From NCBI GenBank assembly GCA_013396995.1, contig VWZP01008549.1, positions 774,816-838,815 on the forward strand: DNA of 64,000 nucleotides, given 5' to 3'. Shown piece by piece: positions 24,357-38,021 of the stretch. The notes below the pieces were generated by a model. That model made no database searches, had not been told where the DNA came from, and was given only the letters and a program-made list of their open reading frames with translations. Source of the DNA: Dicaeum eximium (lineage: Eukaryota > Chordata > Aves > Passeriformes > Dicaeidae). The translations under genes were made by a program, and so were the position numbers. Within the stretch, counting starts at the first letter, position 1. Each line of letters begins with the position of its first letter.

Positions 24357-27300
24357 ACATACGTAAAGGAAAGGACAAAGCGTAATTAACCTGGGGGAAA
24401 AAAAAACCAAAAAAACTCACTAAAAAATGCGTTTTAAAATTTACATGCTTGCACCTCAGGTGATGTCTGTATATGTTTCACTGTGTTTATACTTTGATTC
24501 CCTGCGAATGCTGCCTCTTTGGATCGCAGTTCAGCCTTCTGGAAGCGCTCCCCCTCCGACGCCTCCCTGTGCAGAAATGTCCATCGCCTTTGGTCCCGCA
24601 CCACCATCACTAAAATGCTCAGCCCCGTGTCCATGCAGCTCCTCCCTTGTGCTGCTTTTCCTCCCTTTCTGCCTGGCAGTGCTGCCGATGGAATTGGATC
24701 ATCTGCGGGTTGCTAAGCGGTGCGCCTGGACAAAAATAATTGCTCTTCTTACCTCCTATTTCAAACGACAATTGCTCTTCTGAGCATCTCTTAAGTATCT
24801 TTTTAAAGTACCGTAGAGGTGAGCTGACAACATACAGCATTTCATTAACCTTAGAAAGATGTATAAATTTAACTTTCTACCGAACAGAAGTCATTGGAAG
24901 TTGCATGATGATCCATTCATCAAGAAATGCATTCATTTTTACTTCTTCATTGGACATATAACATACAATCCTGTATGATTAATATTTTAAACCTTCAGCG
25001 GAATTGGATTTTTTAGAAACTTAAAACTTATCTTAGAATCAATAAAAATGTCCCCAACTAATCTTTTTAATTAATTTATTTGCATAGAACTGATGCAGAA
25101 TAGGATGCCATTTACTCCTTTCTTGATCAGCAAACCCATCTTAAAAAACAATAAATTGAAAGTTTTGGAATTTAGGGTCTCTTCCTTAGTTTTTTAAGCT
25201 GTTCTCTGAGACCCCTTAACAGGTCAGATCCTGTTCTCATTAATCCAAAGCTATTTTGCCCAAAAGCTACTGTCTCCTGGTCACAGCAGCCAAGTTCTTC
25301 CCCCTTTATAAGTATCAAATCCAGAAAAGCATCTGCGCTTGTCCAGTGCTTGATCACCTTTGGAAGGAAATTATAATCTATGAACTCAGGAAATATTTTA
25401 TGTCATTGTAAGGGTGGCAAAATCGGACTCTTTAAGACACTGGGTCATAATGTGGTCCATGCAAATACATCCAGGCACACTCTGAGATGGAGAACAGTGC
25501 TTAAAACATCTTTTTCATATCACCAGCCGCACTAGTGCTGCTGCTTTCTGGACAGAGAGCCCCAGGAAGAGTATTGATTACACAGAGCAAAGCAGATAAT
25601 CAACAGGAGGAAAATGTATCTTCTGCCAGGAGTGGAACAGTGTAGTTTGTTTTCCTTGCAAGCGAGGAGGGGGGGAATGAAAGCAGCTGGGCCTTTGGTT
25701 GTGGTTCTCTCCCGAAGCTCCTCTCAGCGTGGCACAGCTGTGCACAGGATGGTGCTGGTGGAGACAATCTGTCCATTACTATTTAATTCAATCCTACACA
25801 CTGGTTTGTTCCAGCATATTGTCACTATTAATGTGTAGCAACGTTGTCCAGATTTGTTATGCCATTGAAGTTAATTGTCTGCATGCTTTTCCTATAAATT
25901 ATTTTCCTAAACAGTCTGCGCTACAGTATTCCATGTTGCAGTCAGGATCCTGTCAGGAATGAAGGAGAATCTAGAAATGGTTACCAGCTTAAATCTTGTG
26001 AAATTAATAACAAGGAGCGTGTGTGTGTTTGGGATTTTTGCCAAAGAGAATTTCAAAAGAACCTGTAAATGTAGCACCTGATCAATGAAATTAGAATGGC
26101 AGGGACCAAAGCTTCATCCTAAAGATTAAAGTTTTTGAGGTCAGGCAGAGAAGAGAGTATAATTGAAAGTTATCAAGGAAATCATGAGGCATATCATATA
26201 AAACTGTAAAAAGTCAGTACTTGAGCCTTGCTGAACTTTCATGTGCATACAAATGAATGAAGAATAAATCTTCCCAGCCAGGATTAGAAGTTGGAAGAGT
26301 TAATTCTCCTACAAGCATTTTTGTATTTAATTACCACAGTATACTATAAAAGTAAAAAAAGGCATGAGCTGTGGACTTCTACTAATTTTTTTAGGTAATA
26401 TATCTGGAAACATAACACAATAAAGAATGTAATGTTCGTTCTAGACACTATAATTGTCTGTATGACACCTTTGGTTGACTAGGTATCACAAGGTACTATA
26501 TTATATAAAATCTTAAGCTGGAACTAATCACGGCCTTTAGGAATTCAAAGAGTATAATCATTCCTTGTAGAAGGTGGTATATATGCCAAAAAGCTGACAT
26601 ATCTTTCGTGAATAAGTAAATCTATGTTTTAAAAGCTGTTAAGAAAAAAGATCTATTCAGGAATATTGCAAATACAGTTTTAATACTGCCAGACTTCTCA
26701 AGGACTTTTTCCTTCTGGACATAAACTTGGAGCAGTAGCTCTTAGAGATCTTTGTTTCTGATACCATTTGTGCAGTTTACGAGTTAATTTTGCCTTTTCC
26801 AATAGATATTTTGCAGGCATTTTTAATGGTATAAAACATTTATTTGTAGTCCTGATTGTTTTTATAATGTCAGACCTTTAAAATAGCCCTGCTTTATTAT
26901 TTACTGTCACTCATATAGCAATATAGATATGCATAGCACTCTCCAGGCCAAAGAGTTGCTCCTAAAATGTAGCAATAATCTTCAGGCACTGGACCACGGT
27001 ACAGCAAATTCTGGACATCAGGTTAATTATATTTTCAAAGGAGATGTGGACCTGCTGTAATGCTGGTGCTGGATACTGTAGAGAAAGCAAGGGTCAATTT
27101 TCTTTCAGAGGGTGGAAGATGATCGTTTTTGACAGGTACCGTCAATTTCAGCTTTTTGCAATAAAATGGGAAGTGTGTGCAGCATTTTACATCTCCTAAA
27201 TAGATTACCCAACACATCCACACACACGCACTTGTCAAAGCTAATGGCATTCTTTCTGCTGAACCTGACAAATTCCAGTCCTCAATCTAAACAAGAATAA

Positions 27301-28428
27301 ATCTTAACCAAATGTTGACACTCTACCCTCCTCCCAGGGCTCCTCTCCAGGGAGCAGAGAAATTTCTCTTCTCCAGCATGCTCGGCTGTAACAATTAGTG
27401 CTATCAACCCTGCACAAAGTGATCAACCTAACTGTACAGCAAGGTAGAGTACTCAGCCAGAAAAACATTGGTCAAGTAAAATGCACCTCTAAAAATTCTA
27501 TTCTTATTTTGCCACCATGGTATAACAGCTCTATAAGCATTGCTAATTATAGATATTCCTCTAGGGATATTTGCCATCATTTGCCATTGCTCTAAAATAT
27601 AGGGATATGCTCCCAATGACCAATTACTCAATATGCTCTGTAGTATATTCAGCTGTGTGTCTTACCTACTTAACCAAAATACCCAGGGAAAAAAACTTTG
27701 TATGTGAACCCTTGAGCATCATATTCAGCTGTTGATATAAGAGTTTTAGAGCTGATGCCAAAGGAAGAAGCATTTCTCCAGCAATCAAGGCCTTCTGATA
27801 CCATTTCCTGGCTTTTGAGAAAAATAGAGAGTGGGCTGTACAAAAGCTTGCCTGTCCTGGCTGTCCTTTCAAAGGTCTCCTTCAGTTTGATGCTTTTCTT
27901 CATTCTCTGGGCTTCTAGTATCCTTGAATTAAATAAAAATCTTAGCTTTTAATGAAATATGTTTGTGGTTGTGGAAAAAAAACCCTTAAAAATGCAAAAC
28001 CTTAAGATGCCATAAACCAACAGTGAAATAATGAAGAACAAAGAGCTGTCTTCAGGGAAGGAAAGATAGGGAACATTACATTGGTTTAATTTTATGGGGG
28101 TTTTAATACTATTTCTTTCACAGAAGAGAGTTTATCCTATCTAACATTCCCAAAGAAATGATGATAGGGCTGACCCAGATCCTTTATAGTGAGAAAAGTT
28201 CTCTGATACCTCTAATTTTTGATATAGTTCATGGTGCTGCAGAGTTGGAAATAAAGGTTCAGTACAAAATGTTCCTCCACAGAAGTTATTTTGGGTTATT
28301 ATTGCAATTTCATAAGAAACAGGTGAGGGAGGGAGTATGAGATTTCTTAATATTTCACATGTCCACTGAGGAATTTTCTCACAGCAAAAGATAGATCATT
28401 TTCTATCTTTCTGTCTCCCACAAAATAA

Positions 28429-28445
28429 AAGGAAAAAAAAAAAAA
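28429..28445. repeat. poly-A tract
   Basis: An uninterrupted run of A of about 14-15 bases in intergenic sequence, preceded by GGAAA-like sequence. Confidence 0.7.
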
Positions 28446-28885
28446 GGTTGTTAATAGCTGGAGGCAACAGAGCTTTACAGACAAAAAAGCTTTATTTTGA
28501 CAAATGAATTTTCTCACTCCTTTTCCTGTTTTCTCCCCTGTCCTACTGGGGGAGGAGGGAGGAAGCCACCAGCTGTATGAGTGCTCACTTGATAGCAAGG
28601 GCCAGTGCATTGCAGCCTCAGATCCAGTCAGGGATGTGCAACAACTATAAATACAGCCCCTCAGATAGAATTGGCAGCCAGTATTTGGTGGGTCTAGAAA
28701 AACATAAGTACTGAATCAAAATCCTTATGGAGGATTTGGGGATGTTGAGATTTGGTAGTGTTTGCATGTTTCAAGAGACTGAATACATTGGCATTCTGAT
28801 ATTTTAACATCTATTTAACATCTATGACACTGAATAAAACAGGGCTGGAGGCTAATCCTTTTTCCTAAATACAGCTAGTACAGAC

Positions 28886-28916
<31 letters not shown>

Positions 28917-28918
28917 TG
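28886..28918. repeat. (TA)n microsatellite
   Basis: About 16 AT/TA dinucleotides interrupted once by G. It lies 13 bp before a perfect 12-bp inverted repeat. Confidence 0.9.
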
Positions 28919-28931
28919 CTGCCCAAGACTA

Positions 28932-28983
28932 GCCTCCACCAGGCTAGAAGTAGCTAAGTGGCTAGGTGGATCCTGGTGGAGGC
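28932..28983. repeat. perfect 12-bp inverted repeat (potential hairpin)
   Basis: GCCTCCACCAGG at 28932-28943 and its exact reverse complement CCTGGTGGAGGC at 28972-28983, separated by 28 nt. The arms could pair into a stable GC-rich stem. Confidence 0.85.
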
Positions 28984-31043
28984 AATATGCATGTCCTTAC
29001 CAAACTCCAAGCATCCTGAGAGCCTTAGGTGGTACTGCCATGATGCTAGAACTTGATTATTATTTTGGGGATATTTCAGCTCAATGCGTCTGAAGCCGTG
29101 TAAGAGCTGGGTTGCAGCCTGTGACTTGTTGTGTTTGAGTAGCATGAAACTGAAGGGCTGATGAATGATACACTGGAGTATCACACAGAGGCTGTGGGGT
29201 GAGTTTGAGATTGCTGGGATAGTGATAAAGAGATGTTTAGGGTGGACAACATAAATCTGGTACTGTTAATACTGACTTTCTGGGGGTCATGTCTGGCATG
29301 AACCGTCCATAGAGCCAGCCCTGGATGTTGTCCTGGATAGAGTTAGTTTGGATTGTTTACCACAGAGTTGTGAAATAAAAGAGCATGGAAGCAACAAAAG
29401 TGATCAAGTTTCTAGTGCTTGGGTTGATATCATATCCCTCTTTTTTGAGCAATATAGATATAAATATTCTGATCCTACAGTTACTGTTTTCAGCCAAAAG
29501 TTTCTGAATTTCAACAAGAAAACAACACTAGATCTGAATTTTACATAACATTATAGGATTGGAGACACAGCAGCAGTGGCCACATTAATTATAATCAATT
29601 TTCGTAATTAAATATGGGTTATTAAGACATCAATCTGCGTGGATAAGAACACTCCAGATGTCAAAGCTGGATTTTTACCAGATAGGGTGTCTGTAGGCAC
29701 AGCTGTTATCCCACAAATCTTTGCAGTCCTCAGACATGACTTTGCTATAATTTCTGTTCTACTTCTAGTGCTTCTGCATCTCCTGTGTTGACTCTGGGAT
29801 TCTATGGAAGGGAGTGAGCTTCATGCTTGCTTTCATTTGCCAGCATCTTGTACATTAAATATATATATTTGTGAAGAGGAGTGATGCCAGGGACTATGCA
29901 CCAGTGCATCCCTTCACAACACACTGCCCTTGCACTCCAAGGTCTGCAGAATGATTTGTGTACAAATGAGCATCAGCTCTGCTGCAGAGCATGTCAGGAG
30001 GGACGGGGGGAGGGAGAGAACACTGATGCTGCCTTCTTGGGGCTGCCCTAGGAGATGCATCCTGGTGGATATGGAAGCTCTGGGAGGTTAGCTGCTGGTG
30101 GCAGGGTCCCAAGGAGCATTACAACCACCAGGCAGCCTGTGGCTTTCCATATGGCATTTTACTTTACTCCTTCCCCTGCATGTGTGGAGAATGCTGTAAG
30201 ACCTAGGTGGTCTGGGCAGCCAGAAATTCTGGCCAGCGATGTGTTTTTAGTGATCAGCTGAGGACAAAGAGTGATGAGATCTGCATGTGTGGAGCTGAAT
30301 CCTCTTAGTTCTGCTGTATTAACCTGGAGGAGCATTGCTAGTTCTTTTTTGCTTGGGTTAGAAGTTGCCAAACATCTTTTATTTACTAATGATATTAAGA
30401 AGATTCCCCAGCCCCGCAGTTCCCATGGATACACTACCACTGGTTAGATGTGATCACTCAAAGGATCTCCATTTTCAATAAGTGAATCATGTATTTGTCC
30501 TCTATACAGTTAGAATTCGGAAGGTCAAAGTAAAGAAGTTTTCTGATTGAGCAGAATTGAAAGACCAAATTGGAATTTTTCAGGATCATTGCCTTAAGAT
30601 GTATCTGAAGGTTAGTTTTAGTTTCTCTTTCATCTTTCTTTGTACACTCATGAAAAATAGAAAAACCAGAAAAACCACTTGTGAGAGACTGGACTGTGAC
30701 TCAAAACAATTGCCCATTTGTGAAGGCACCAGGGTGCTTTCCTGAGACCAGGTTTGCCACTCCCCAAGAAAGAAATGAGTTTTTGGGTGTGTAATGACAA
30801 ACCACTGGTCTGCATAAGACAGAGGAGTTGTACTTAAAACTGCCAGAGTTTACAAGCTGGGCTTTGAGGCCGATAAGAGATAGATCTTGTAGATACAGGA
30901 TGGTGTTTTCACGGTGCCAAATTGTCCTCTCTTACACACACCACCCGCTGATAGATCAAAACCTTCAATCGTCACTTTGACCAACAGCAACACTCAAGTC
31001 TCATTGTAAGTCCAGGGGTGGTAGTTGTGTATCTTCCTCTTAC

Positions 31044-31080
31044 CCTTTCTTTCTCTTTCTTCTTTTTTTTTTTCCCCTTA
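31044..31080. repeat. pyrimidine tract
   Basis: A CTTTCT-rich run ending in a T stretch and CCCC; low-complexity sequence. Confidence 0.75.
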
Positions 31081-31355
31081 GACATTTTAAGTGATATCTT
31101 TATGCTTTCATATTGCTATATTACTATAGATAATAATAACCAAAAGGGCTATATAGCTGCTTTCCATTGCAACCAAATTTTTCATATAAATATATATATA
31201 CACATATTTTCAAACACTGATCATTCAGTGTTTTTTCACTCTAGTGTGCCCCAAGAGACGTATCAAGAACCTGCATTGCCTTCACCTTCCAGGGGTGGGT
31301 CATAACACCCCTAAGAGTTATTCCCTCTGTCATAGGGAAGTGCTGGGTTAAAAAA

Positions 31356-31447
31356 ATGTCAGAAATATATCAGAAATATATGTCAAAAATATATGTCAGA
31401 AATATATTTCAGAAATATATGTCAGAAATATATCAGAAAAATGTCAG
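31356..31447. repeat. minisatellite with TCAGAAATATATG-type unit
   Basis: About seven tandem copies of a 10-16 bp unit built on GTCAGAAATATAT, with small substitutions and length changes. Translation produces the repetitive Ile/Tyr/Gln/Lys peptide of a chance frame; it is not a gene. Confidence 0.9.
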
Positions 31448-32177
31448 ACCTCCCCATGCTTCTGCACAAACTGTTGTCACCTGGTTTATTAGTGCAGATC
31501 AGCTTTGCTGTCACCCTGTGACTCCTGTCTGCCTAAGTGCAGACAGTGAAGGCAGTGCACTCCTGGGTGCTGTGATTGAGATGATGAAACTTGAGCTTCA
31601 GCCGCAGGATGCCTCAGAAGCCAGTGCATGTATTGGCATGCCTGCCAGCTGAAAGTTCAGGAAGGGGGGGAGCTTACCAGGAATTGAAACTGATTTGTGG
31701 TAACTCCAAAGTTTTGGGTGTTCCCTTAGCTGTAGCAGCAGTGCTGGTTTCTGTCAAGGCAAGGTACTTGCAAAGCCATGTCTGGAGCTGGAGGATGGAG
31801 GGAAGGCAGTGGGTACCGGACAGCTGCTGCCTCCAACACTCCATCTTCCTCTCAGGGTAACCCCTGGCATGGCAAAAATGAAATGGAGAGGTGTGAAAAC
31901 ACCCAGAAGCATTGGAAGAGCATCGGAAGCATGACAGCATCGGAAGAGAAACAAAGAGGCCAAGCATCAGCCCTCCAACAACAGCAAGAGCGGTAGTAAG
32001 TAACAAGGAGCCTGACTAACTTTATTTATCTGTATTGGGTGCCTCTTCTCCAACTTACTCGAGGTGTGCATCTTCAAAAGTGCAAATACTTAACAGAGAG
32101 CCTGAATGTGGCTGAGCACACAAGCAGCATGTCATCATCTCCTTGGAGCTTCCTACATGGGACCTGAGTTGTTCTGG

Positions 32178-32219
32178 CATGGCTTGCACTCTTGATAGCA
32201 TGGCTTGCACTCTGTGCCG
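32178..32219. repeat. 21-bp direct tandem duplication
   Basis: CATGGCTTGCACTCT opens both halves (32178-32198 and 32199-32219); the last six bases differ. Confidence 0.85.
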
Positions 32220-32726
32220 TAGCAGTGGCCCGTTCTGTGCCTTGGATACTGGAGTATGTGGTGTCTGTTTCTTGGCATCCTTTTTCAAAGTGAAATTTCA
32301 AATCTGCTTCTAACTCCCTGTTTTCTGTGTCTCCTAATATCTCATCCTGAGAAGTCTAAAAATACTTACTTTGGCTTAAGAGATGGATATAGGCTGCATT
32401 CCAGCACTGCTCTGAACGCAGTCAAGGACACAGAACAGCTTCCAGGAACTCCATGCTCACAAAACTAAAACCAAAGCTTCAGTATTTTGTGCTTTATTGG
32501 AATATGTGCTTAGTCCCTTTCTTGCTTTCCAGTGTCAATCCTGAGACAGCTTGTATAAGCTGTGTCTTGCAGATGTAATACAGAATAGAAACTGAAAGCT
32601 GTCGTGTGTGTTTTATGTGCGTGTGTTTAACATAAATATATTTCGGTGATGACAGCTAAGTGTTCATTCCTTTTCCCCAAATGAGTTTTTTCTGAGTTCT
32701 TAGGAACAGTGCATGTAATGCTAAGA

Positions 32727-32752
32727 TTATCATTATTATTATTATTATTATT
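32727..32752. repeat. (ATT)n microsatellite
   Basis: About eight ATT units with one C interruption near the start. In one frame it produces a poly-Leu stretch that mimics a signal peptide. Confidence 0.9.
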
Positions 32753-35700
32753 GTTATGTGCTGATTTTGCCTATCTTGCTTATTTTTCTTCCGTCTTTCA
32801 AAAGGCAGCTGCAAAACTGCAAACTGATTCAGTTTTTCTTCCCTTTCTGGATAAAGAAGGTGGAGCCACGTGCGGAGGAAGTAGCAGTGCTTTCATGACT
32901 GACTTTCAGGAAAGCAAAAACAATTCCCTAGTTACAGTCTGTTTATTTTCTGCCACTTCCAAATATGAAAAATTCTCTGTCTTGCCTGCTCTTACAGTAC
33001 CAGGTATCCACAGTAGAGCAAGAACACTCCCAGTTTATTTATGTAGCTGTGATGTGCGCATTTTGTTGCTGTTTGGGTTTTTGGCTGGTTTTGCTTGGTT
33101 TTTTCTTTTTTTTTTTTGGGGTGGGGGGGATTTGAGGGAGGAGGGGACAGCAGGGCTAGTGGGAGTTTTCCCATTGGCATGACTGTGTTTACCCAGTTTG
33201 TCTGGCATACAAACGCTCTGGTAAAGGTTAGGTGAATAATTAATCAATTGGTTTGCCAGAGCTCCCTGCAGAATTTAAGGCCAGGGCAAGTATAATCACA
33301 CAAATCCCTGTTCCCTCTTTCATCTTACATGATTCTTGCAGACATAAAGTTGTTGTGCATCCACCGCAAAGACTGAGTAGTATTTTCTGCTATGCGAAAA
33401 TATTCTCTCTGTGTCTTCATAAAGTTCTAACAAAGAATTAGTTCCTAAATCTCGGGTGTACAAATTAAAGTCTGCATTAGTATTCAGTTAATGAGCAGAG
33501 GGATGAGGGAAAGGCAGGTTGAAATAGAAACCATGTAATATGAGTGGGAAACTAATACTCTAATAAAAAATGAAATTAATGAGAGTGGGGTTTGCATCCT
33601 TCCCTTTAGAGGGGGGATGCTACCTGGCAGTTTGAATGGGATGAAGCCACTTAAACTGCAATTTCCTTAACTAACACAGATTAAAGGAGAAGATAGCATC
33701 TGAAATACTGAAAGAGAACAGCTGAGGTCTTTATTCTTAAAAAAAATTAGTTTCATTCATTATTACTTTGTTCATTTTCTCAAGTTACATTTCAAGAAAG
33801 ATTTCAGAGTAAAATATCATTTTAGCAGTGATAAAGCTGACTCAGTTTTTTAGCCACCAACCCATTTTAATATGACCTTTAAAACTAATGTATTGGGACA
33901 CCCTCAGAATGGTCCAGGTTTTCAGGCTCTGTTATCAGGGATAACAAGAGCAGTTGGAGAGCTGAAGTTACAGGGTGACAGTAGGTGAAAAAAAGCACAA
34001 ACTAGCATTACTAAAGGATTTCTGGAATATGCATAGCAGAGGGAGCATGAGGGGTCCAAGCAGGATACCTCTGTGCCAAGCAGTGTCTCTATTCCAGCAT
34101 CTGCTTGCTATTTTTTGGAAACAGACAGGGATATGGTTTTGCTGCCAGCAAAGCAGGAGTTGGAGCCTCTTTTGAAGGCTCTGTGTGAATTGTTTCAATG
34201 CAAACTCTCTTTCTCAGGATGTCAGAGAAATTGGGAGTGGGAAAACATCTCAGGAGCATCCTAGGGTCGGATCAGGGGACCTTTTGTTTCGATTGGACAC
34301 ATGAAATATGTGTGGGATGTAGCATGTTGCTGTCCTGTTCAGTACTCAATTTTCAAACTGGACTATTAAATTAAAAGGTGGGCAGCTGGTATTAGAGTTT
34401 AGATAGTTTTGCTTTGGAAAAGCCCTTATATAATACGTCAAGGGCGAGAAGTGACAATAAAATGGTCCTAATTAAGAAAAATACTTGTTCAAATGCAAAA
34501 TTGAAGTCACACTTTGCACATCCCCGTCCAGTTATGCATAGAATGTGGTTTCAGGCCATGGAGAAAAAAGTCACCAGGATGACAAGAGCTTGAAACTGCT
34601 TATAATAGTAAGCTTGGATTTAAGTGGCTTCACTTTGTCTGCTAAGTGCCATGAAATTAACTTGTAGAAAGCGAATTCCCAAATTGCCCCCATTCATACC
34701 TATTTAGAAACAAAAGTCTGTACAGAAGAAAGGTGAAGAAAAGTGGGGAAATTAGAGGGTGAACTATAGCTAGTGCCTGAAAAAGAAACTGCTGCCCCCA
34801 TTCAGCAGTCTGCCTTTAGCGCCTTTACAGCTGCCAAGAATAATATTGGTTCTGGTAAAATCCATTAAAAAGTGAAATTCAAAATAATAAAGCCTGAAGA
34901 TATATATTGCTGCACAGCTGGTAACAGTCCCTCATCATTCTGTTTGAAAGGAGAGCGAACTTGCTAGAATGCTTGACTCAAGAAATTGTATTCTTTGACT
35001 GCTGGAGCCAAATCTATCAGTGCTTTCTTTCCTTCTTTTTCCAATCTTAATTCCTTAATTAAAAAAAAACCAAACCAACAAAAAAAAAACCAAGCCAAAA
35101 TATCTATGGTGTTATAAGACCCATCATCCTATTGATGACAGACTATACTTAGCAGTTCTGATTTTTTTTTTCTTTCATGAACTGAAGTTTCTTTAAAATA
35201 AAGAAAAAGTTACTCTACAAAACTGTAGGTGGATTTTTAGCAAAATGCTTGTTTTGTCCACTGCCCAGCCACTGGTGGGAGTGCAAGACAGGTAATTTGA
35301 ATTATGGAAAATCTGTTCAGAGTTTAGCTCTCCACTTGCTGCACAGGAGAAGTCTCCCAACTCCCTGTCTTCCAGGCTGATGTAATAATGTTTACAGCCT
35401 AGTGGAGCGCTTCAGAGGTGCCTGGCTTCACTGTGGTCAGTAGCCAGCCTTTTCTCCAGCCACAGAATTGGTGGCAGGGTCTATGTAAGACAATAACCAT
35501 ACTGTCAGTCTGGATTGTGGGGGTTGCTGTTCCGTATAATGCTTGGGGGAGGGAAGGAAGTACTTCCAAATTCTGTATTAGAGGGCTTTTTTAGAAGAGG
35601 TTGTTTTGCACAAGCCCTGATACGTTCTCTTGATACAAAGCTTGATGAGGAGCTGTGGCGAGGTGACGAATAAGGAATGTATGGGAGGATGCTGCATTTG

Positions 35701-38021
35701 GGCAGGGACAACGAAAGGACAAATTCTGTAACGCAGAGACAGCAGAGGAGGAAATTCATTGTTGAAAAGAAGGGGGGAAGCAGAGATGAACATGCCACTA
35801 GCTCAAACCTCAGCGTCCATGTGGTACAGCATGTGAGCTGCTGAGCTCTCCAGCATGCTGGCAAGCCTGACATGCAGCACATGCACGCCTCTGCAGGGCA
35901 TGGCTCTGCTCAGCCCTTGGTGCTGCCAACGTGTGCTGCTCCATGCTCCTCATGCCTTGTGATTACCAGGGGCTCCAGCTGGCTCTGGCATGCTCCCTAC
36001 ATCCCTGGCACTGTGCTGCACTGAGGGGACTGAGCTGCTCTAGGACGTGGGGACAGCACGGGCATGGCCATGTCTGACTTTTCTAGACTTTGCTGGGTCT
36101 GATGCTGGTCTACAACACTGCCACAGTGAACTCTGCCTCTTTGGAGTAATCTGACCACAAGAACAGGCTGACTATTGGCATGGTAGTGTTTTCAGAGGAG
36201 AGAAAGCTGTGCTGTGAGCCAAGTTTGGGCTGAGAGGTACCCCCTGGCTCCCTGATTTGATCCCTCAGGGTGGCAATTTCCTTGGATCTTTAGAAGTTAG
36301 TTGACATTGTCTGAAACAGAGTACTGGCTGAAGCCCCTGCCCTTCTTTCTGATGTGCTAAGACCACAACAAGCTACTGAGTCTGAGCTTCATCTAAATTG
36401 TTGGAAATTCAGTTCCAAGTTTCAGTTTTAGTCTTTTGACCAAATTTTAACTTCAGGAATTTATCTACAAAGCATGTGGGTAACAGCAGAACCTCAGGTC
36501 TGTTTCCTTCCTGCAGATTTCTGACTCTTACTTTCTCCTGGGAGGCTCTCTGCTGCCCTCTCCCTTCTCACTCTTCCCTGTTCCAAGTTCACTTCTTCAG
36601 GATTTAACTCTTTGGTTTAATCCTCACAATGCCAAAAATGTTGTCTGTTCTTCATGAAAGGGACCAGATACAGAAGTGACTTACCCTGGTTTAATAATCT
36701 TCCAGCCATCTTTTGAACTGTGGTAATTAAATGCATTCCTGGCCTGTGGCAAACACAGGACAAAGTCCATGGAGGTAGATTTTTGGTGATAAACATTTCC
36801 TGCTAATGTAGTTCATTTTCTGCCTCTTGTGCTAGGAGCACACATGCAGTGAGGATGAATCAGTGTGTAATGCTAAGCCCCAGTAAATCACTTTTGTCTC
36901 TGAGCTGCAAACTGGTAAGATGATGCCACTGATAAAGATGGAAAGCCAGAGCCCCAGGCCTGGATGTAAGGTTTGTACACTCTCCCAGAGCTCTGCTTAT
37001 GGCACTGCTGGGACACAGAGCATATTGCTCAGCTGAGGTCTAGAATTGTGGCTGTCAATTATCATTAGCATCTGGCTGTGTGTGCATTGCAAAATAGGGA
37101 TACCTACAGGACAGTTATCCGCTTGCTGGGATTTGGCATCTTGTAGCCCTATAATTTGGCAGCTTCTGTGCTGCTCAGCAGCATGTGGCTGCTCCATCAG
37201 GCATGGGAGCTTTGGTGAAAACAATACTTTGTGGTGGTGGGGACTTGACAGCTCTTAAAACAGTTCCTGAAAAATGAATGCAAAGTTCAGCTTAGTGTAT
37301 CTTTGAAGAAAATTCAAGAGCTGGCTTTGGCAGTTTGATCTCTTTTATCTTTTAAATTCAGTCTTAACATATTATCTAATGCAGTATCTCACCCATATCT
37401 TTCCCTAGTCCCTCCTCAGACTGTCTGCCCATGCCTCCTTCCCAAGCTTTAGACATTTTTGTTGTTCTCCAACTTAATTCTCCTTAGTTTCTGTCTGTTT
37501 TGCAGTGCACTCTGCCCAGCAGAGCAAGATATTTGGCTTTCAGCTCTGTGACATTCATGTACCAATGCACCCACAGTATAAAACACAGTGGAACTGCAAA
37601 TAGTTTATAGCACCCATTCCTTTTGTAACTCTTTAAACTATTTCACACTTCATTTGAATATCTCTCCTGTAGTAGATGGCTGGAGTGGACTTGAGGAAAA
37701 ACTGAAGAGCACAGCTCTGTAAAAACTATTACCAGTGAAGAGCAATCCTCGTGTGTTTTTTCAATTTTAGAAATAAACTATTTTATACAAACCTGAAAGA
37801 AAGTAGAACAAAAGTTGCTACAGTCAATGCCTTTAAAGCACTGAAAAGGTGTCCTTGAGCTGGTTAGAAGAGTAGACTTTCACATATGATTCAGCATTTA
37901 AGTTTTCAGATATGGTGTTCCTAATGTTACTGATCACTCAAAGTGTAAAATATCATTACAAATTATCTATGACTGTATTGTATGCTTCTCCTGACTGAAA
38001 TGTTTTATATCTCTCTCTGTA

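Larger units (their letters stand above)
24261..38021. other. intergenic region between DNAJC15 and EPSTI1, left part
   Basis: Non-coding as far as I can see. A moderately GC-rich patch at about 24520-24720 follows the promoter. Further on are only simple repeats, a small inverted repeat and short duplications (listed separately). Open frames here are short or arise from low-complexity sequence. Confidence 0.6.

Noticed and set aside
24427..24783. 118-codon plus-strand frame just upstream of DNAJC15, as a possible divergent gene
   Set aside because: No recognisable domain; the composition follows local GC patches and no splice-linked partner is evident.
31356..31447. CRISPR-like regularly repeated sequence
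   Set aside because: Units are directly tandem with no unique spacers and the genome is vertebrate; it is a minisatellite.
32709..33182. 157-codon plus-strand frame beginning with a poly-Leu leader that looks like a signal peptide
   Set aside because: The leader is the translation of the (ATT)n microsatellite and the C-terminal Phe/Gly run comes from a T/G homopolymer. The middle has no family resemblance.
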